The notes beneath the pieces are model-generated. The model was not told where the DNA came from and searched no databases. It worked only from the letters and a program-made list of their open reading frames with translations. From positions 372,001 through 436,000 of the forward strand of contig NZ_JAJSDX010000002.1 of the NCBI RefSeq assembly GCF_021272205.1: a stretch of 64,000 bases of DNA. The letters are read 5' to 3'. The DNA comes from Pantoea sp. Mb-10 (GTDB taxonomy: Bacteria > Pseudomonadota > Gammaproteobacteria > Enterobacterales > Enterobacteriaceae). The translations under genes and the position numbers were made by a program. Each line of letters starts with the position of its first letter. The first letter of the stretch is position 1. This document shows, piece after piece, positions 28,898 to 40,554 of this stretch.

Positions 28898-31800
28898 TTA
28901 CCGGGCGCGCGTCTCATTAAGGTGGGCCACTGTTTTACGTCGGCGGCTCAGCTTATCCATCATCAGGTAGACCACCGGCGTGGTGTAGAGCGTCAGCAGC
29001 TGGCTCATCACCAGGCCACCGGCGATAGTAATGCCCAGCGGTTGGCGCAGCTCCGCACCGTCGCCGCGGGTCAGCACCAGCGGCAGGGCACCGAACAGCG
29101 CGGCCAGCGTCGTCATCAGGATTGGCCGAAAACGCAGCTGGCAGGCCTGGAAGATCGCTTCACGCGGCGTCAGATTACGGCTGCGCTGGGCCTCAAGGGC
29201 AAAGTCCACCATCATGATGGCATTCTTCTTCACGATGCCAATCAGCAGCAGAATACCGATAAGGGCGATGAGGCTAAACGGTGTGTTAAACAGTTTTAGC
29301 GCCAGCAGCGCGCCCACGCCCGCCGAGGGCAGGGTGGAGAGGATGGTCAGTGGATGCACATAGCTTTCGTACAGGATGCCCAGCACGATATACACCGCGG
29401 CAATCGCCGCCAGCATTAGCCACAGCTGATTAGACTGGGACTGCTGGAACACCTGCGCGGTCCCGGCAAAGCTGCCGCGCACGCTGGACGGGACGCCCAG
29501 CGCCGTCATGGTACGATCGATGGCGTCTGAGGCCTGCGACAGCGAGACGCCTTCCGGCAGGTTAAAGGAGACCGTAGAGGCCGCCGACAGCCCCTGATGG
29601 TTGACCGACAGCGGGGCGTTAGCCGGCTGCCACTTAGCAAAGCCGCTAAGCGGGATCGCCGCGCCGTCGCTGTTGATAACAAACATCTTATCCAGCGCGC
29701 TAATATCCTGGGTGTAACGCGGATCCACTTCCATCACCACTTTGTACTGATTAAGCGGCTGATAAATGGTGGAAATTTGCCGCTGTCCGAAGGCGTTATT
29801 CAGCAGCGCGTTCGCTGCCGACACGTCAATGCCTAGCTGCGCCATGCGGTCGCGGTCATAGGTTAACGCCATTTCACTGCCGTGATCTTGCTGGTCTGAG
29901 TTGACATCGGCCAGCTCCGGCAAGGCTGCTAGCGCTTCGCGAATTTTGGGTTCCCACGTGCGCAGATCGGCCAAGTTATCGGACAGCAGCGTGTACTGAT
30001 AGCTGGCGTTGGATTCGCGCCCGCCAACGCGGATGTCCTGCACGGCGTTCAGATAAAGATTGGCGCCTGGCTCTTTTGCCAACTTGGTGCGCAGGCGAGC
30101 AATCACCGCTTGCGCATTCTCGCTGCGCTCAGAAAGGGGTTTGAGCGCCACAAACATCAGGCCGCTGTTGGTGCCCATGCCGCCGGTAAAGCCGGTCACG
30201 TTGTCCACCGCCGGATCGGCTTTGATGATGTTCATGAAATCCAGCATTTTGCCGCGCATCGCCTGGAAGGAGATGCTTTGGTCGGCCTGAATAAAGCCGT
30301 TGAGTCGCCCGGTGTCCTGCTCGGGCATAAAGGTCTTTGGTACGCTAATAAACAGCCAGACGGTGAGCGCCACGGTGGTGATCAGCAGCAGCAGCACCCA
30401 GACGGCATGGTTCAGTACCCAGCGCAGCGATCGCGCGTAGCCCTGTTGCACGCCGCTCATCAGGCGAGCGAAGCCCCGTGCAGGCGGGGTGTCGTGCACG
30501 GCGCGCGGCGCGCGCAACAAATAGGCGCACATCATCGGCGTCAGGGTAATTGAGACGAACAACGAGATCAGAATTGACACCGACAGCGTAATAGCAAATT
30601 CGGAGAAAAAGCGCCCGATAATGCCGCCAATCATCAGCAGTGGCAAAAATACCGCAATCAGTGACAGGCTCATCGACAGCACGGTAAAGCCCACTTCGCG
30701 CACGCCGGTCAGGGCGGCCTGCAGCGGCTTCATGCCCGATTCGATATGCCGCGCGATATTTTCCAGCACCACAATCGCGTCATCCACCACAAAGCCGGTG
30801 GCGATGGTCAGGGCCATCAGCGAAAGGTTGTTGAGGCTAAAACCGCACAGATACATGGCGGCAAAGGTGCCGACCAGCGACACCGGCACAGCCGCCGCCG
30901 GGATCAGCGTCGCGCGTCCGTCGCGCAGGAACAGGAACACCACCAAAATCACCAGCCCCACTGCGATAATGAGCGATTGCTCTACCTCGTGCAGCGACGC
31001 ACGAATGGTGGGCGAGCGGTCTTGCGCGATCTGTAAATCGATGGCGGCGGGGATCACATCATGCAGCAGCGGCATTTCCGCCCGAATCCGGTCCACAGTA
31101 TCAATGATGTTGGCGTCAGGCGATTTGCGCACCACCAGCAGCACCGCAGGTTTGCCGTTGGTCAGACCGGCGTTGCGCACATCCTGTACGGAATCCTGCA
31201 CGGTGGCGACGTCGCTCAGGCGCACCGCCGCGCCGTTGTTGTAGTGCACCACCAGCGGCTGATACTCCGCGGCGGTTTGTAACTCACTGTTGGTTTGCAC
31301 CTGCCAGCGCTGCTCAACGTCGTCAATGGCACCCTGAGGGCGTCGCTGGTTGGCATTGCTGATGGCGGTGCGCACCGCGTCGAGGGAGACGCCCTGATTA
31401 AACAGCGCCTGAGGATTGAGATCGACGCGTACCGCCGGTAACGAACTGCCGCCCACCGTCACGTCGCCCACGCCTTCCAGCTGTGACAGCTTTTGCGCCA
31501 GCTGGGTAGAGGCGTAGTCATACAGTTGGCCCGGATTGTAGATATCCGAGGTCAGGGTAAGGATCATGATTGGCGCATCGGAGGGATTCGCCTTGCGGTA
31601 GGTTGGGCGGCTTGGCATACCGGAGGGCAGCAGGCTCTGCGCCGCGTTGATGGCCGCCTGCACATCGCGCGCCGCGCCGTTAATGTCGCGGTTGAAATCA
31701 AACACCAAAATAATACGCGTCGTGCCGAGCGAGCTGGTGGAGGTCATTTCACTGACGCCCGCAATGCGGCCCAGCGAGCGCTCCAGCGGCGTCGCCACCG

Positions 31801-31984
31801 ACGAGGCCATGGTTTCCGGCGAGGCGCCCGGCAGCGAGGCAGACACCATGATCACCGGGAAATCCAGCTGCGGCAGGGGCGCTACCGGCAACAGGCGAAA
31901 GCCGAGAATGCCGGCCAGCGCAATCGCCAGCGTCAGTAACGTGGTGGCAACCGGCCGATGGATAAACAGCGCAAAAAACCTCAC
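28898..31984 (-). CDS. mdtC: RND efflux pump subunit MdtC
   Basis: A 1028-residue RND transporter that forms a heterotrimer with MdtB; MdtA and TolC complete the tripartite pump for bile salts, novobiocin and other compounds. There are twelve membrane helices and two large periplasmic loops. The proton-relay region is visible as [19 protein letters not shown] in helix 4 (paired Asp). It overlaps mdtB by four bases. Its close paralogy with MdtB (same helix-4 motif, similar ends) is expected of this heteromeric pump. Confidence 0.96.
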   Translation of the reverse strand: MRFFALFIHRPVATTLLTLAIALAGILGFRLLPVAPLPQLDFPVIMVSASLPGASPETMASSVATPLERSLGRIAGVSEMTSTSSLGTTRIILVFDFNRDINGAARDVQAAINAAQSLLPSGMPSRPTYRKANPSDAPIMILTLTSDIYNPGQLYDYASTQLAQKLSQLEGVGDVTVGGSSLPAVRVDLNPQALFNQGVSLDAVRTAISNANQRRPQGAIDDVEQRWQVQTNSELQTAAEYQPLVVHYNNGAAVRLSDVATVQDSVQDVRNAGLTNGKPAVLLVVRKSPDANIIDTVDRIRAEMPLLHDVIPAAIDLQIAQDRSPTIRASLHEVEQSLIIAVGLVILVVFLFLRDGRATLIPAAAVPVSLVGTFAAMYLCGFSLNNLSLMALTIATGFVVDDAIVVLENIARHIESGMKPLQAALTGVREVGFTVLSMSLSLIAVFLPLLMIGGIIGRFFSEFAITLSVSILISLFVSITLTPMMCAYLLRAPRAVHDTPPARGFARLMSGVQQGYARSLRWVLNHAVWVLLLLITTVALTVWLFISVPKTFMPEQDTGRLNGFIQADQSISFQAMRGKMLDFMNIIKADPAVDNVTGFTGGMGTNSGLMFVALKPLSERSENAQAVIARLRTKLAKEPGANLYLNAVQDIRVGGRESNASYQYTLLSDNLADLRTWEPKIREALAALPELADVNSDQQDHGSEMALTYDRDRMAQLGIDVSAANALLNNAFGQRQISTIYQPLNQYKVVMEVDPRYTQDISALDKMFVINSDGAAIPLSGFAKWQPANAPLSVNHQGLSAASTVSFNLPEGVSLSQASDAIDRTMTALGVPSSVRGSFAGTAQVFQQSQSNQLWLMLAAIAAVYIVLGILYESYVHPLTILSTLPSAGVGALLALKLFNTPFSLIALIGILLLIGIVKKNAIMMVDFALEAQRSRNLTPREAIFQACQLRFRPILMTTLAALFGALPLVLTRGDGAELRQPLGITIAGGLVMSQLLTLYTTPVVYLMMDKLSRRRKTVAHLNETRAR

Positions 31985-34900
31985 GACCGCGCCTCCGCTC
32001 TGCCAAAACGACGCCGCGTGGCGTGTGCCAGGCGATCAAACAGCAGATAAATCACTGGGGTGGTGAAGAGCGTCAGGATTTGACTGAGGATCAGGCCGCC
32101 CACCATGGCAATGCCCAGCGGATGACGCAGCTCGGCGCCGACGCCGGTGCTCAGCATCAGCGGCAGCGCGCCGAGTAGGGCGGCCAGCGTGGTCATCAGA
32201 ATTGGGCGAAAACGCAGCAGGCTTGCCTGATAAATCGCTTCACGCGGCGGCAGACCTTGCTCTCGCTCGGCGGCCAGCGCAAAGTCAATCATCATGATGG
32301 CGTTCTTTTTCACGATGCCGATCAGCAAAATAATGCCGATGATGGCGATGATATCCAGCTCGTTGCCGCTCAACATCAGCGCCAGCAGCGCGCCGACGCC
32401 TGCGGTGGGCAAGGTAGAAAGAATGGTGATCGGGTGAATAAAGCTCTCGTACAGCACGCCCAGCACGATATACATCGCCACCACGGCGGCGACAATTAGC
32501 CACACGGTGCTGCTCAGGGCGGCCTCAAAGGCCAGCGTACTGCCCTGGAATTGGGTCATCAGCTCGGCGGGCAGGCCAAGATTGGCCTCAGCGGCCCCCA
32601 CGGCTTCCACCGCATCGCCCAGCGAGTAGCCGTCCGCCACGTTAAACGAGAAGGTCGCCGACGGGAACTGATCCAGATGATTCACGCTGAGCGCCGCCTG
32701 GCGCTGCTCCACCTGGGCGATAGCGCTGAGCGGCACGCTGCCGCCGTCGCTGCTGTTGAGGCGAATCCCGTCCAGGCTGGCCAAGCCCGGCGTAGACGCG
32801 TTGTTCTGCTCCAGCACCACGCGGTATTGGTTGGCCTGCGTATAGATGGTGGAGACCAGCCGCTGTCCAAAGGCGTTGTACAGCGCGTTATCCACATCGG
32901 CCATGGTGATGCCAAGGCGGCTGGCGCTGTCGCGATCCACGCGAATATAGGCTTCCAGGCCCTGATCCTGCCAGTCGCTGCTGACATCGCGCAGCTGCGG
33001 CAAGCGCTTCAGTTCGGTCAACAGCTGCGGCACCCAAGTGCTCAGTGAGGCGAGCGAGCCGGATTGCAGCGTAAACTGGTACGGCGTGCGGCTCGACTGG
33101 GTCTCAATGGTGAGATCCTGCACCGGCTGCAGCCACAGCGAGACGCCGGGAACGCGATCGATCGCCTGCTGCAGGCGCGCCTGCACCGCCGGGATGCGGT
33201 CGTCACGCTCGCTCAGCGGTTTGAGATTGATCTGCAACCGCGCGCTGTTCAGCGCGGCATTGGTACCGTCCACGCCCACAAACGAGGTCAAACTTTGCAC
33301 CGCCGGGTCCTGCATAATGCGCGAGGCCACATCGCGCGTGCGCTCTGCCATGCTGGCATAGGAAACCGACTGCGGCGCCTGAAGCGTGCCCTGAATAATG
33401 CCGTTGTCCTGCTGCGGGAAGAAGCCTTTAGGAATGAGGATCCACAGCATCACCGTGAGCGCCAGCGCGCCCAGCGCCACCGAGAGCGTGAGCCACGGAT
33501 GGCGCAGCACACGCGTCAGCGCGCGGCCATAGCGGGCAATAATGCGCTCAAACATCGCCTCGCTGGCGCGCGAAAAGCGGTTTTGCTTGCGCAGTGATTC
33601 CGCGCTGAGCATGCGTGCGCACATCATCGGCGTCAGCGTCAGGGAAACCACCGCCGAGATCAAAATCGCGATCGCCAGCGTCATGGCGAATTCGCGGAAC
33701 AGCCGCCCAATGACATCGCCCATAAACAGCAGCGGAATCAGCACGGCAATCAGCGAAAACGTCAGAGAGATAATGGTAAAGCCGATTTCGCCTGCGCCTT
33801 TGAGCGCCGCCGTCATCGGTTTTTCCCCTTTCTCGATATAGCGCGAAATATTTTCAATTACCACGATGGCGTCATCCACCACAAAGCCGGTGGCGATGGT
33901 CAGCGCCATCAGCGTCAGGTTATTGATGGAAAAACCGAGGAAGTACATGGCGGCGAACGTACCGATCAGCGAGAGCGGCACCGCAACCGCCGGGATAAGG
34001 GTGGCGGGCACGTTGCGCAGGAACAGGTAAATGATCATCACCACCAGCGCCATCGCCAGCAGCAGCTCATGCTGAGTATCCGTGACCGAGGCGCGAATAT
34101 TGGTGGTGCGGTCGGTGAGCAGCTTGACGTCTACCGATTTCGGCAGCGAAGCGGTCAGCGACGGCAGCAGCGCACGAATGTTGTCTGCCGTTGCAATGAT
34201 ATTGGCACCGGGCTGGCGCTGTACGTTGAGAACGATCGCCTGTTGACGATTAGCCCACGCGCCCAGCCAGCGGTTTTCTGCCCCTTGTTCCACCGTGGCT
34301 ACGTCACCGAGCCGCACCGGCGCGCCGTTTTTATAGCTGACAATCAGCTTACGGTAATCCTCTGCCGAGGTGAGCTGGTCGTTAGCCGACAGCGTAATCG
34401 AGCGTTCTGGACCGTCCAGGCTGCCTTTGGCCGAGTTGACGTTGGCATTGGTAATGGCGGTGCGCACGCTTTCACTGGTGAGGCCGAGGGCTGCCAGCGC
34501 CTGCGCATTCATTTTTACCCGCACCGCCGGACGCTGCCCGCCAGAAAGCGTCACCAACCCCACGCCGCTCACCTGCGCGATTTTTTGCGCCACCCGCGTT
34601 TCCACCATGTCCTGCACTTGGGTCAGTGGCATGCTGGTGGTGGTGACCGCCAGCGTCATGATCGGCGGGTCTGCCGGGTTCACTTTGTTGTACACCGGCG
34701 GATTGGGCAAGTCGCTGGGCAGCAGATTGCTGGCAGAGTTGATCGCTGCCTGCACTTCTTGTTCAGCGACATCCAGCGCCAGCGACAGCTGGAACTGCAA
34801 GGTGATCACCGAGGCGCCGCCGGAGCTCTGCGACGCCATCTGCTTCAGCCCCGACATTTGACCAAACTGGCGTTCAAGCGGTGCCGTGACCGACGAGGTC

Positions 34901-35103
34901 ATGACATCTGGACTGGCACCGGGATAGAGGGTGACCACTTGAATCGTTGGGTAATCCACTTCCGGCAGCGCCGAGACGGGCAGGAAGCGATAACCGAGCA
35001 CGCCCGCAATCAGAATGGCGATCATCAGTAGCGTAGTGGCCACCGGGCGCAGGATAAATAAACGCGATGGACCGCCGCTGGCGTCGGGAGGCATAACCTG
35101 CAT
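31981..35103 (-). CDS. mdtB: RND efflux pump subunit MdtB
   Basis: A 1040-residue RND transporter, the same length as E. coli MdtB, the other half of the MdtBC heteromer. It begins with a short cytoplasmic tail followed by [20 protein letters not shown], and helix 4 contains the proton-relay motif [17 protein letters not shown]. Two periplasmic porter/docking halves are evident. The first base overlaps the last base of mdtA. Long opposite-strand frames over this gene are shadows of its GC-rich third positions. Confidence 0.96.
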   Translation of the reverse strand: MQVMPPDASGGPSRLFILRPVATTLLMIAILIAGVLGYRFLPVSALPEVDYPTIQVVTLYPGASPDVMTSSVTAPLERQFGQMSGLKQMASQSSGGASVITLQFQLSLALDVAEQEVQAAINSASNLLPSDLPNPPVYNKVNPADPPIMTLAVTTTSMPLTQVQDMVETRVAQKIAQVSGVGLVTLSGGQRPAVRVKMNAQALAALGLTSESVRTAITNANVNSAKGSLDGPERSITLSANDQLTSAEDYRKLIVSYKNGAPVRLGDVATVEQGAENRWLGAWANRQQAIVLNVQRQPGANIIATADNIRALLPSLTASLPKSVDVKLLTDRTTNIRASVTDTQHELLLAMALVVMIIYLFLRNVPATLIPAVAVPLSLIGTFAAMYFLGFSINNLTLMALTIATGFVVDDAIVVIENISRYIEKGEKPMTAALKGAGEIGFTIISLTFSLIAVLIPLLFMGDVIGRLFREFAMTLAIAILISAVVSLTLTPMMCARMLSAESLRKQNRFSRASEAMFERIIARYGRALTRVLRHPWLTLSVALGALALTVMLWILIPKGFFPQQDNGIIQGTLQAPQSVSYASMAERTRDVASRIMQDPAVQSLTSFVGVDGTNAALNSARLQINLKPLSERDDRIPAVQARLQQAIDRVPGVSLWLQPVQDLTIETQSSRTPYQFTLQSGSLASLSTWVPQLLTELKRLPQLRDVSSDWQDQGLEAYIRVDRDSASRLGITMADVDNALYNAFGQRLVSTIYTQANQYRVVLEQNNASTPGLASLDGIRLNSSDGGSVPLSAIAQVEQRQAALSVNHLDQFPSATFSFNVADGYSLGDAVEAVGAAEANLGLPAELMTQFQGSTLAFEAALSSTVWLIVAAVVAMYIVLGVLYESFIHPITILSTLPTAGVGALLALMLSGNELDIIAIIGIILLIGIVKKNAIMMIDFALAAEREQGLPPREAIYQASLLRFRPILMTTLAALLGALPLMLSTGVGAELRHPLGIAMVGGLILSQILTLFTTPVIYLLFDRLAHATRRRFGRAEARS

Positions 35104-36320
35104 TATTGACGCTCTCCACGGGCCGGTTGGGTGGCGCGCGTATTCTGCGTGGCGGTGCTCTGCGGCGCGACAATTTCCACCGTGGCGCCTTCAGTCAGGC
35201 GATCAAGACCGTCAGTGACCACGCGGTCACCCGGGTTCAATCCCGCGGCAATCACCACTTTCTCGCTGTCTTGCAGCCCGGCGGTAACGCGTTTTTTGCT
35301 GACCTTATTCTCACTGTTTACCACCCAGACAAAGTGGCCATCGTTGCTCATCTGCAGCGCAGCGGTGGGGATCACAACCGCATCCTGCAGCGTGTCAACC
35401 TTGAGGCGTGCGTTTACAAACTGGTTGGGGAACAGGGCATCATCTTGATTATTGAAGCGCGCTTTCAGCTTGATAGTGCCGGTAGTGGCATCAATCTGAT
35501 TATCTACGCTGAGCAGCGTGCCCGTGGTCAGCAGCGTTTTGTTGCTGCGATCCCAGGCTTCGACGGCCAGCGGCTGGCCACTTTTTTGCGCCTTGAGGAT
35601 TTGGCTAATGTTGTTTTCCGCCACGCTGAAAATCACGTCAATGGGATGGGTTTGCGTGATCACCACCAGCCCGTTGGTGTCGCCCGAGGTAACGTAATTG
35701 CCCATGTCCACCTGTTTCAGGCCTACGCGTCCCGCGATGGGCGCGGTAATGCGGCTGTAGGTGAGGTTAAGCTGAGCGCTGGCGACGCTGCCTTCATCGG
35801 CTTTCAGCGTGCCCAATGATTCACTGACCAGTGCGCGTTGGGTATCCAAATCCTGCTGTGACACCAGCGCGGTTTTCGCCAGCTTTTCATAGCGCGCCAA
35901 ATCGCGCCGCGCGTTAGCCAGCGTCGCCTGATCTTTGGCCAATTGGCCTTGGGCTTGCGTCAGCGCGACCTGATACGGGCGCGGGTCGATCTCCGCCAGC
36001 AGCGCACCGGCTTCAACCTGTTGCCCCTCCTGAAAATGCAGCGCCATGAGCTGGCCGTCGACGCGACTGCGCACCGTGACGGTATTGGCGGCGGTCACGG
36101 TACCGAGCCCGCTAAGATACCAGGGGACGCTTTGGGTGGTGGCGGCGGCGGCCTGCACGGGTGCCAGCGGGCGACGGCCATTTGCACCGTGCCTGCCTCC
36201 CGGTTTTTCCTGCGCCTGCGGATCATCGGGGTGGGCGGTGTGCTGCCAGGTGTAATAGCCAGCTGCCAGCGCGGCAACCACGCCAAGGACAATCAGGGTG
36301 CGCGTAAAAGGCTTGTTCAT
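35103..36320 (-). CDS. mdtA: Periplasmic adaptor subunit MdtA
   Basis: The membrane-fusion protein linking MdtBC to TolC: 405 residues with an N-terminal anchor (about residues 7-25), a histidine/glycine-rich linker, a lipoyl-type half ([30 protein letters not shown]), a helical hairpin (about residues 110-170), the second lipoyl half and beta-barrel ([15 protein letters not shown]), and a membrane-proximal domain. It is the first gene of mdtABCD-baeSR. A BaeR-box-like sequence lies about 100 bases upstream. Confidence 0.95.
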   Translation of the reverse strand: MNKPFTRTLIVLGVVAALAAGYYTWQHTAHPDDPQAQEKPGGRHGANGRRPLAPVQAAAATTQSVPWYLSGLGTVTAANTVTVRSRVDGQLMALHFQEGQQVEAGALLAEIDPRPYQVALTQAQGQLAKDQATLANARRDLARYEKLAKTALVSQQDLDTQRALVSESLGTLKADEGSVASAQLNLTYSRITAPIAGRVGLKQVDMGNYVTSGDTNGLVVITQTHPIDVIFSVAENNISQILKAQKSGQPLAVEAWDRSNKTLLTTGTLLSVDNQIDATTGTIKLKARFNNQDDALFPNQFVNARLKVDTLQDAVVIPTAALQMSNDGHFVWVVNSENKVSKKRVTAGLQDSEKVVIAAGLNPGDRVVTDGLDRLTEGATVEIVAPQSTATQNTRATQPARGERQ

Positions 36321-36402
36321 GGATGTGTGTGCTCTCCAGCGGTTTCGTTTTCCCCACGTGCGAAAGCAAAAAGGTCATTTCGCAAACGAATGATTGTAGT
36401 CG

Positions 36403-36419
36403 CCCCAATCGGGCAAAAA
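36403..36419 (-). promoter_or_regulatory. Possible BaeR box upstream of mdtA
   Basis: On the minus strand TTTTTGCCCGATTGGGG resembles the BaeR consensus (T-tract, CC, then ATTGG) but needs a small gap to align. It lies 83-99 bases before the mdtA start, in the 222-base gap shared with the divergent aldo/keto reductase gene. Confidence 0.3.
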
Positions 36420-36542
36420 TTGAAGGAATTAAGAATATCGTTCCGCTCGCGCTAAGTATGTATGTTTTGTGAAAAACTCGCCCTAAGCGGGCATTTGCTA
36501 CGCTTATACGCACACCGCTTTCAACGACCACAGGAGAGAAAG

Positions 36543-37505
36543 ATGTCTCGACAGCACACGCGCCCGCTGGGCGATACGGGAATCCAGGTGCCGCTTTTGA
36601 CCTTCGGCGGCAATGTTTTCGGCTGGACGGTGGACGAAAAAACCGCGTTTTCCCTGCTGGATGCGCTGGTGGAAAAAGGGCTGTTCTTTATTGATACCGC
36701 CGACGTCTATTCACGTTGGGCGCCGGGCAACCAAGGCGGCGAATCCGAAACCATTATTGGCAAATGGTTGAAAAAAAGCGGTAAGCGCGATCGCATTGTA
36801 CTGGCGACCAAGGTGGGTATGGAGATGTCGGCGGAGAAAACCGGCCTCAAGCCCGCCTATATTCGTCAAGCAGTGGAGGATTCCCTGCGCCGTCTGCAAA
36901 CCGACACCATCGATCTCTATCAGGCGCACCGTGACGATGCGGATACGCCGCTGGTGGAAACGCTGGGTGCGTTTGATGCGCTAATCAAAGCGGGAAAGGT
37001 GCGGGCGATAGGGGCGTCCAACTACAGCGCAGCCCGTCTGCAAGAGGCCTTGGCGGTGAGCCAGCAAGCAGGATTGGCCCGCTATCAAACGCTGCAGCCC
37101 GAATACAATCTTTACGATCGCGAGCCGTATGAAAGCGAGCTTGAGCCGGTTGCGCTGCAGCACGGTCTCGGCGTCATTAATTACTACTCGCTCGCCAGCG
37201 GCTTTCTCAGTGGCAAGTACAAAAAACCCGAAGATGCGCACAAAAGCGCGCGCGGTCAGGGCATCGTTGAGAGATACCTCACGCCGCGCGGCAAAAATAT
37301 TGTGGAGTCGCTAGAGGATGTGGCGGCCTCGCACGATGCGTCTGCAACGCAGGTTGCGCTCGCCTGGCAAATTGCCCGGCCGAGTATCACCGCCCCCATT
37401 GTCAGCGCCACCTCACTTGCGCAGCTCGACGAACTGGTGAAGGCCACGCAGCTCACTTTGAGCAAGCAAGAGATTGAAGAGCTGTCCCGCGCGAGCCAGC
37501 CCTAA
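36543..37505 (+). CDS. Aldo/keto reductase
   Basis: A 320-residue TIM-barrel NADPH oxidoreductase. The catalytic tetrad is recognisable: Asp and Tyr in FIDTADVYS, Lys in VLATKVGME, and His in YQAHRDD. The cofactor-binding end SNYSAARLQE and the C-terminal ARPSITAPIVSATSLAQL are typical. The substrate is unknown. CAGGAGAGAAAG before the ATG at 36543 sets the start, although the frame is open 27 codons further up. It is divergent from mdtA and ends at a terminator. Confidence 0.9.
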   Translation: MSRQHTRPLGDTGIQVPLLTFGGNVFGWTVDEKTAFSLLDALVEKGLFFIDTADVYSRWAPGNQGGESETIIGKWLKKSGKRDRIVLATKVGMEMSAEKTGLKPAYIRQAVEDSLRRLQTDTIDLYQAHRDDADTPLVETLGAFDALIKAGKVRAIGASNYSAARLQEALAVSQQAGLARYQTLQPEYNLYDREPYESELEPVALQHGLGVINYYSLASGFLSGKYKKPEDAHKSARGQGIVERYLTPRGKNIVESLEDVAASHDASATQVALAWQIARPSITAPIVSATSLAQLDELVKATQLTLSKQEIEELSRASQP

Positions 37506-37511
37506 GCCCAG

Positions 37512-37535
37512 CGGGGCGCGTCAGCGCCCCGTTTT
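37512..37535 (+). terminator. Intrinsic terminator after the aldo/keto reductase
   Basis: CGGGGCGC (37512-37519), loop GTCA, GCGCCCCG (37524-37531), then four T. Confidence 0.8.
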
Positions 37536-37710
37536 GCCTCACCAAATGTGCTTTTTGTTGAAAAAAAACGTTATTCATAGACCCTTATCACAGTTGCTGG
37601 CATTCGCGCCCTCATTGACACCGGCTGCGCACATATTTGCAAAAGTTGACATATCCTCAGCACTATCCTCTTTGCGATCCTTTCCGTTACCTAAAAAAAG
37701 CATAACGACG

Positions 37711-39045
37711 ATGAAAACACATAAAGCAGTGCAGCCTATGCCCCGCCTGGCAGCGGGCACCCTAATGTTGGCGATGGTGAGTACCTCTGCCATGGCAGCC
37801 GACGCGTTCAGCTATGACTCACCCTACCTGTTTGGCGACTGGGGCGGCACGCGCACCCAGTGGGAACAGGCTGGCGTGAAGTTTGACGTTAACTACACCA
37901 TGGAGAGCGCGTCTAACCTGGGTGGCGGGGCCGACTCCCACACTTCAATGCGCTACAGCGATCAGTGGGCGTTCGGGGCCAACTTCGATCTAGAAAAGCT
38001 GCTGAACTGGCAGGATGCGCAGTTCCAGATGACGGTGACCGATCGTAACGGCCGTAATATCTCCGATCAGGTGGCCGATCGCCGCACCGGCATGCTCTCC
38101 TCAACGCAAGAGGTGTATGGTCGCGGGCAGACCTGGCGTTTGACACAATTCTGGTTGAGCAAAGGCCTGTTTGATAACACGGTCAATCTCAAGGCCGGTC
38201 GCGTCACCGTGGGTGAAGACTTCGATAATTTCGACAGTAAGTTCCAGAACCTCGCCTTTGGTAGCGGGCAGGCAGGCAACTGGCGTGGCGATCGCTGGTT
38301 CAACTGGCCGGTGTCGCAGTGGGGCGGGCGCGTTAAGGTCAACTTCACCCCCGAGGTGTTCTTCCAGGTGGGCTTCTACAACCAAAACCGCGCGAACTAC
38401 GATCGTGGCGACGGTTTCCGCCTTGATACCAGCCACTCCGAAGGCAATCTGGTGCCGGTGGAATTAGGCTGGAAACCGACGCTGGGCGTGGATAATCTGC
38501 CGGGCAATTACCGTATTGGTTATTACTACTCTTCGGCCAATGGCGACAACTACGGCAGCTGGCGTGACGGGGCGTATCAAGAGAAAAATCATGCCTATGG
38601 CGGCTACGTGCTGCTGCAGCAGCAGCTCACGGCGCAGGGCGGTGATGTTAGCCGGGGGCTCGGCGTCAGCGTGCAGGCGGTCATGAACGATCATAAAACG
38701 TCGAAAACGGACAACTATCAGTCCATCAGCTTTACGTGGAAAGGGCCGTTTGACGCGCGTCCGCAAGATGAGATTGGCGTCGGCGCGGCGCGCATTCACG
38801 TGAACAGCGATTACACGCGCGCGCTGCGTGAGCAGAATAACGCCAATGGTGAAACGGATTTTAACAGCCCGACCTATCTGCCGATTCAGGATGGATCTGA
38901 GTACAACTACGAGATCTATTACAATGCTCAGCTCACCAAATGGTTGCAGCTGCGCCCGAACCTGCAATATGTCGTCGCGCCCGGCGCCGTGAGCGAAGTG
39001 AAAGATGCCTTTGTCGGCGGCATTTCCGCAAACATTAACTTCTGA
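37711..39045 (+). CDS. OprB-type carbohydrate-selective porin
   Basis: An outer-membrane beta-barrel of 444 residues. A long Sec signal peptide ends in STSAMA before ADAFSYD (cleavage near residue 29). The mature start SPYLFGDWGGTRTQWEQAGV is the OprB family hallmark (DWGG-R), and the protein ends in phenylalanine after INF as outer-membrane barrels do. OprB porins pass glucose and other sugars. The open frame extends upstream into the preceding gene, but the ATG at 37711 starts the signal peptide. No partner transporter adjoins it. Confidence 0.9.
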   Translation: MKTHKAVQPMPRLAAGTLMLAMVSTSAMAADAFSYDSPYLFGDWGGTRTQWEQAGVKFDVNYTMESASNLGGGADSHTSMRYSDQWAFGANFDLEKLLNWQDAQFQMTVTDRNGRNISDQVADRRTGMLSSTQEVYGRGQTWRLTQFWLSKGLFDNTVNLKAGRVTVGEDFDNFDSKFQNLAFGSGQAGNWRGDRWFNWPVSQWGGRVKVNFTPEVFFQVGFYNQNRANYDRGDGFRLDTSHSEGNLVPVELGWKPTLGVDNLPGNYRIGYYYSSANGDNYGSWRDGAYQEKNHAYGGYVLLQQQLTAQGGDVSRGLGVSVQAVMNDHKTSKTDNYQSISFTWKGPFDARPQDEIGVGAARIHVNSDYTRALREQNNANGETDFNSPTYLPIQDGSEYNYEIYYNAQLTKWLQLRPNLQYVVAPGAVSEVKDAFVGGISANINF

Positions 39046-39067
39046 TGCGCGTCGGCGCTGATGGACA

Positions 39068-39096
39068 AAAGGGCGGCGCTAAGGGCCGCCCTTTCT
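39068..39096 (+). terminator. Intrinsic terminator after the OprB porin gene
   Basis: A 10-bp stem AAAGGGCGGC (39068-39077) pairs with GCCGCCCTTT (39085-39094). The A- and T-rich ends make it usable by the convergent yegD too. Confidence 0.85.
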
Positions 39097-39124
39097 GTAG
39101 GGGGGAGCGGCAGGGCTGAAACCG

Positions 39125-40477
39125 TTAGCGGAAAATAACGTCCGCCCAGCGGGTCAGGCCAGCGGTCACGGAGCCAAAATCATCGCCACCGGCAATGGGG
39201 GTATCCGGCAGCGCCTGCTGCAGCGCGGCGCGCAGCACCGGTGATCGGGCGCTGCCGCCGGTGAGGTAAATGACCTCGGGTTTCGCCTCGCTGGTGGCCA
39301 GCGCGAGCTGAACCTGCTCCAGAATACGCGCCAGCGGCTGATTAATGGCCTCTTCCAGTACGTCGGTAGAGAGTGCGGCCCGCAGCGACGGCGCGATAAA
39401 CCCCAATGAGGCTTCGGCGTGTGACTGCGCCGACAGCGCGATTTTACTCTCTTCTGCCGCGCGCACCAGCCGGTAGCTCAGCTTCTGTTGCCACACCTTG
39501 AGCAGGTGCGCCACTTGCTCAGCATCTTGCGCATCACGAATGAGCTCGCGCAGCTGTTTGCCGGTGGCGGCGGCGTAAAAATCACTCTGTGCGGGCACGT
39601 CGTTGATGGCCACCGCATTCCACCACGGCAGGGCGGGAAGGGCGGTGCCTTTCTGGGTTTGTCCGCCCAGGCCGAGCAGCGGCATCAGCGTTTTAAAAGC
39701 CAGCATAATGTCGAGATCGTTACCGCCCACGCGGCAGCCGCTGTGGCCCAGCAGGCTTGCACGCCGATCGGTTTGCTGACGCCATTGTGGTCCCATCAGC
39801 AGCATTGAACAGTCGGTGGTACCGCCGCCAATATCCACCACCAGCACGCGCGTTTCCTGCGTGAGCGTGGCTTCGAAATCGAGCCCGGCCGCCACCGGTT
39901 CAAACTGAAATTCCACGTCGCGGAACCCCGCGCGTTTGGCCGCGCGCAGCAAAATGCCCTGTGCCTGCTGGTTAGCGTCTTCGCCGCCTAAGCCTTGAAA
40001 ATTGATGGGACGCCCAATGACCGCCTGTTCAATTGCGGCATCCAGCTGACGTTCACCCTGCTGGCGAATGTGCAGCATCATGGCGCAGACCAGATCTTCA
40101 AAAAACGCAATTTGTTGCGGCTTCAGGCCGTTTGCGCCCAGAAACGATTTGGGCGATTTTACGAACCATACCTCTTCCGGATCCACCATGTACTGCTGTA
40201 AGGCCGTTGATCCAAACTGCACGCTGCCCGGCAGCACCTCAATATCTTCATCGCGGTTATAGCGCAGCGCACGCTGCAGCAACGCCGCGCCTTCGCTATC
40301 AGGCGTCGGCACGTGGTGGTGACGATGCAGCCATTCGCTGATCGCCTCGCGGGTAGGGGCACAGATCATGGAGGGAAGCAGCGGCCGATCGTTTTCCAGC
40401 ATCAGCGCGCGCGGCGTGCCATTTTCACTCACGGCGATAGCACAGTTGGCTGTGCCGTAGTCGAATCCAATAAACAT
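39125..40477 (-). CDS. yegD: Hsp70-like chaperone YegD
   Basis: A 450-residue actin-fold ATPase related to the DnaK nucleotide-binding domain without a substrate-binding domain. Phosphate-1 motif FIGFDYGTANCAIAV is at the N-terminus, phosphate-2 VLVVDIGGGTTDCSML near residue 215, and the adenosine motif VIYLTGGSARSPVL near residue 410. The length equals that of E. coli YegD, whose role is poorly known. The ATG at 40477 has GGGGGAAAATA upstream; a longer frame to 40537 would overlap the hairpin after dgcE. It lies 77 bases downstream of dgcE on the same strand. Confidence 0.92.
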   Translation of the reverse strand: MFIGFDYGTANCAIAVSENGTPRALMLENDRPLLPSMICAPTREAISEWLHRHHHVPTPDSEGAALLQRALRYNRDEDIEVLPGSVQFGSTALQQYMVDPEEVWFVKSPKSFLGANGLKPQQIAFFEDLVCAMMLHIRQQGERQLDAAIEQAVIGRPINFQGLGGEDANQQAQGILLRAAKRAGFRDVEFQFEPVAAGLDFEATLTQETRVLVVDIGGGTTDCSMLLMGPQWRQQTDRRASLLGHSGCRVGGNDLDIMLAFKTLMPLLGLGGQTQKGTALPALPWWNAVAINDVPAQSDFYAAATGKQLRELIRDAQDAEQVAHLLKVWQQKLSYRLVRAAEESKIALSAQSHAEASLGFIAPSLRAALSTDVLEEAINQPLARILEQVQLALATSEAKPEVIYLTGGSARSPVLRAALQQALPDTPIAGGDDFGSVTAGLTRWADVIFR

Positions 40478-40519
40478 TATTTTCCCCCATGCCCGAAAAA
40501 AGGGGGCGACTTTAGCGCA

Positions 40520-40546
40520 GCCTGCCCAAGCTGGCAATGGGCAGGC
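40520..40546 (-). terminator. Hairpin between dgcE and yegD
   Basis: GCCTGCCC (40520-40527) and GGGCAGGC (40539-40546) form an 8-bp stem with an 11-base loop. No strong T-run on the minus strand; possibly an attenuator between the two genes. Confidence 0.45.
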
Positions 40547-40554
40547 GTATAAGA

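Noticed and set aside
34069..35031. 320-residue plus-strand ORF opposite mdtB
   Set aside because: Shadow of the RND pump gene; arginine-rich, no family motif, no ribosome site. The same applies to other long frames over mdtC and mdtA.
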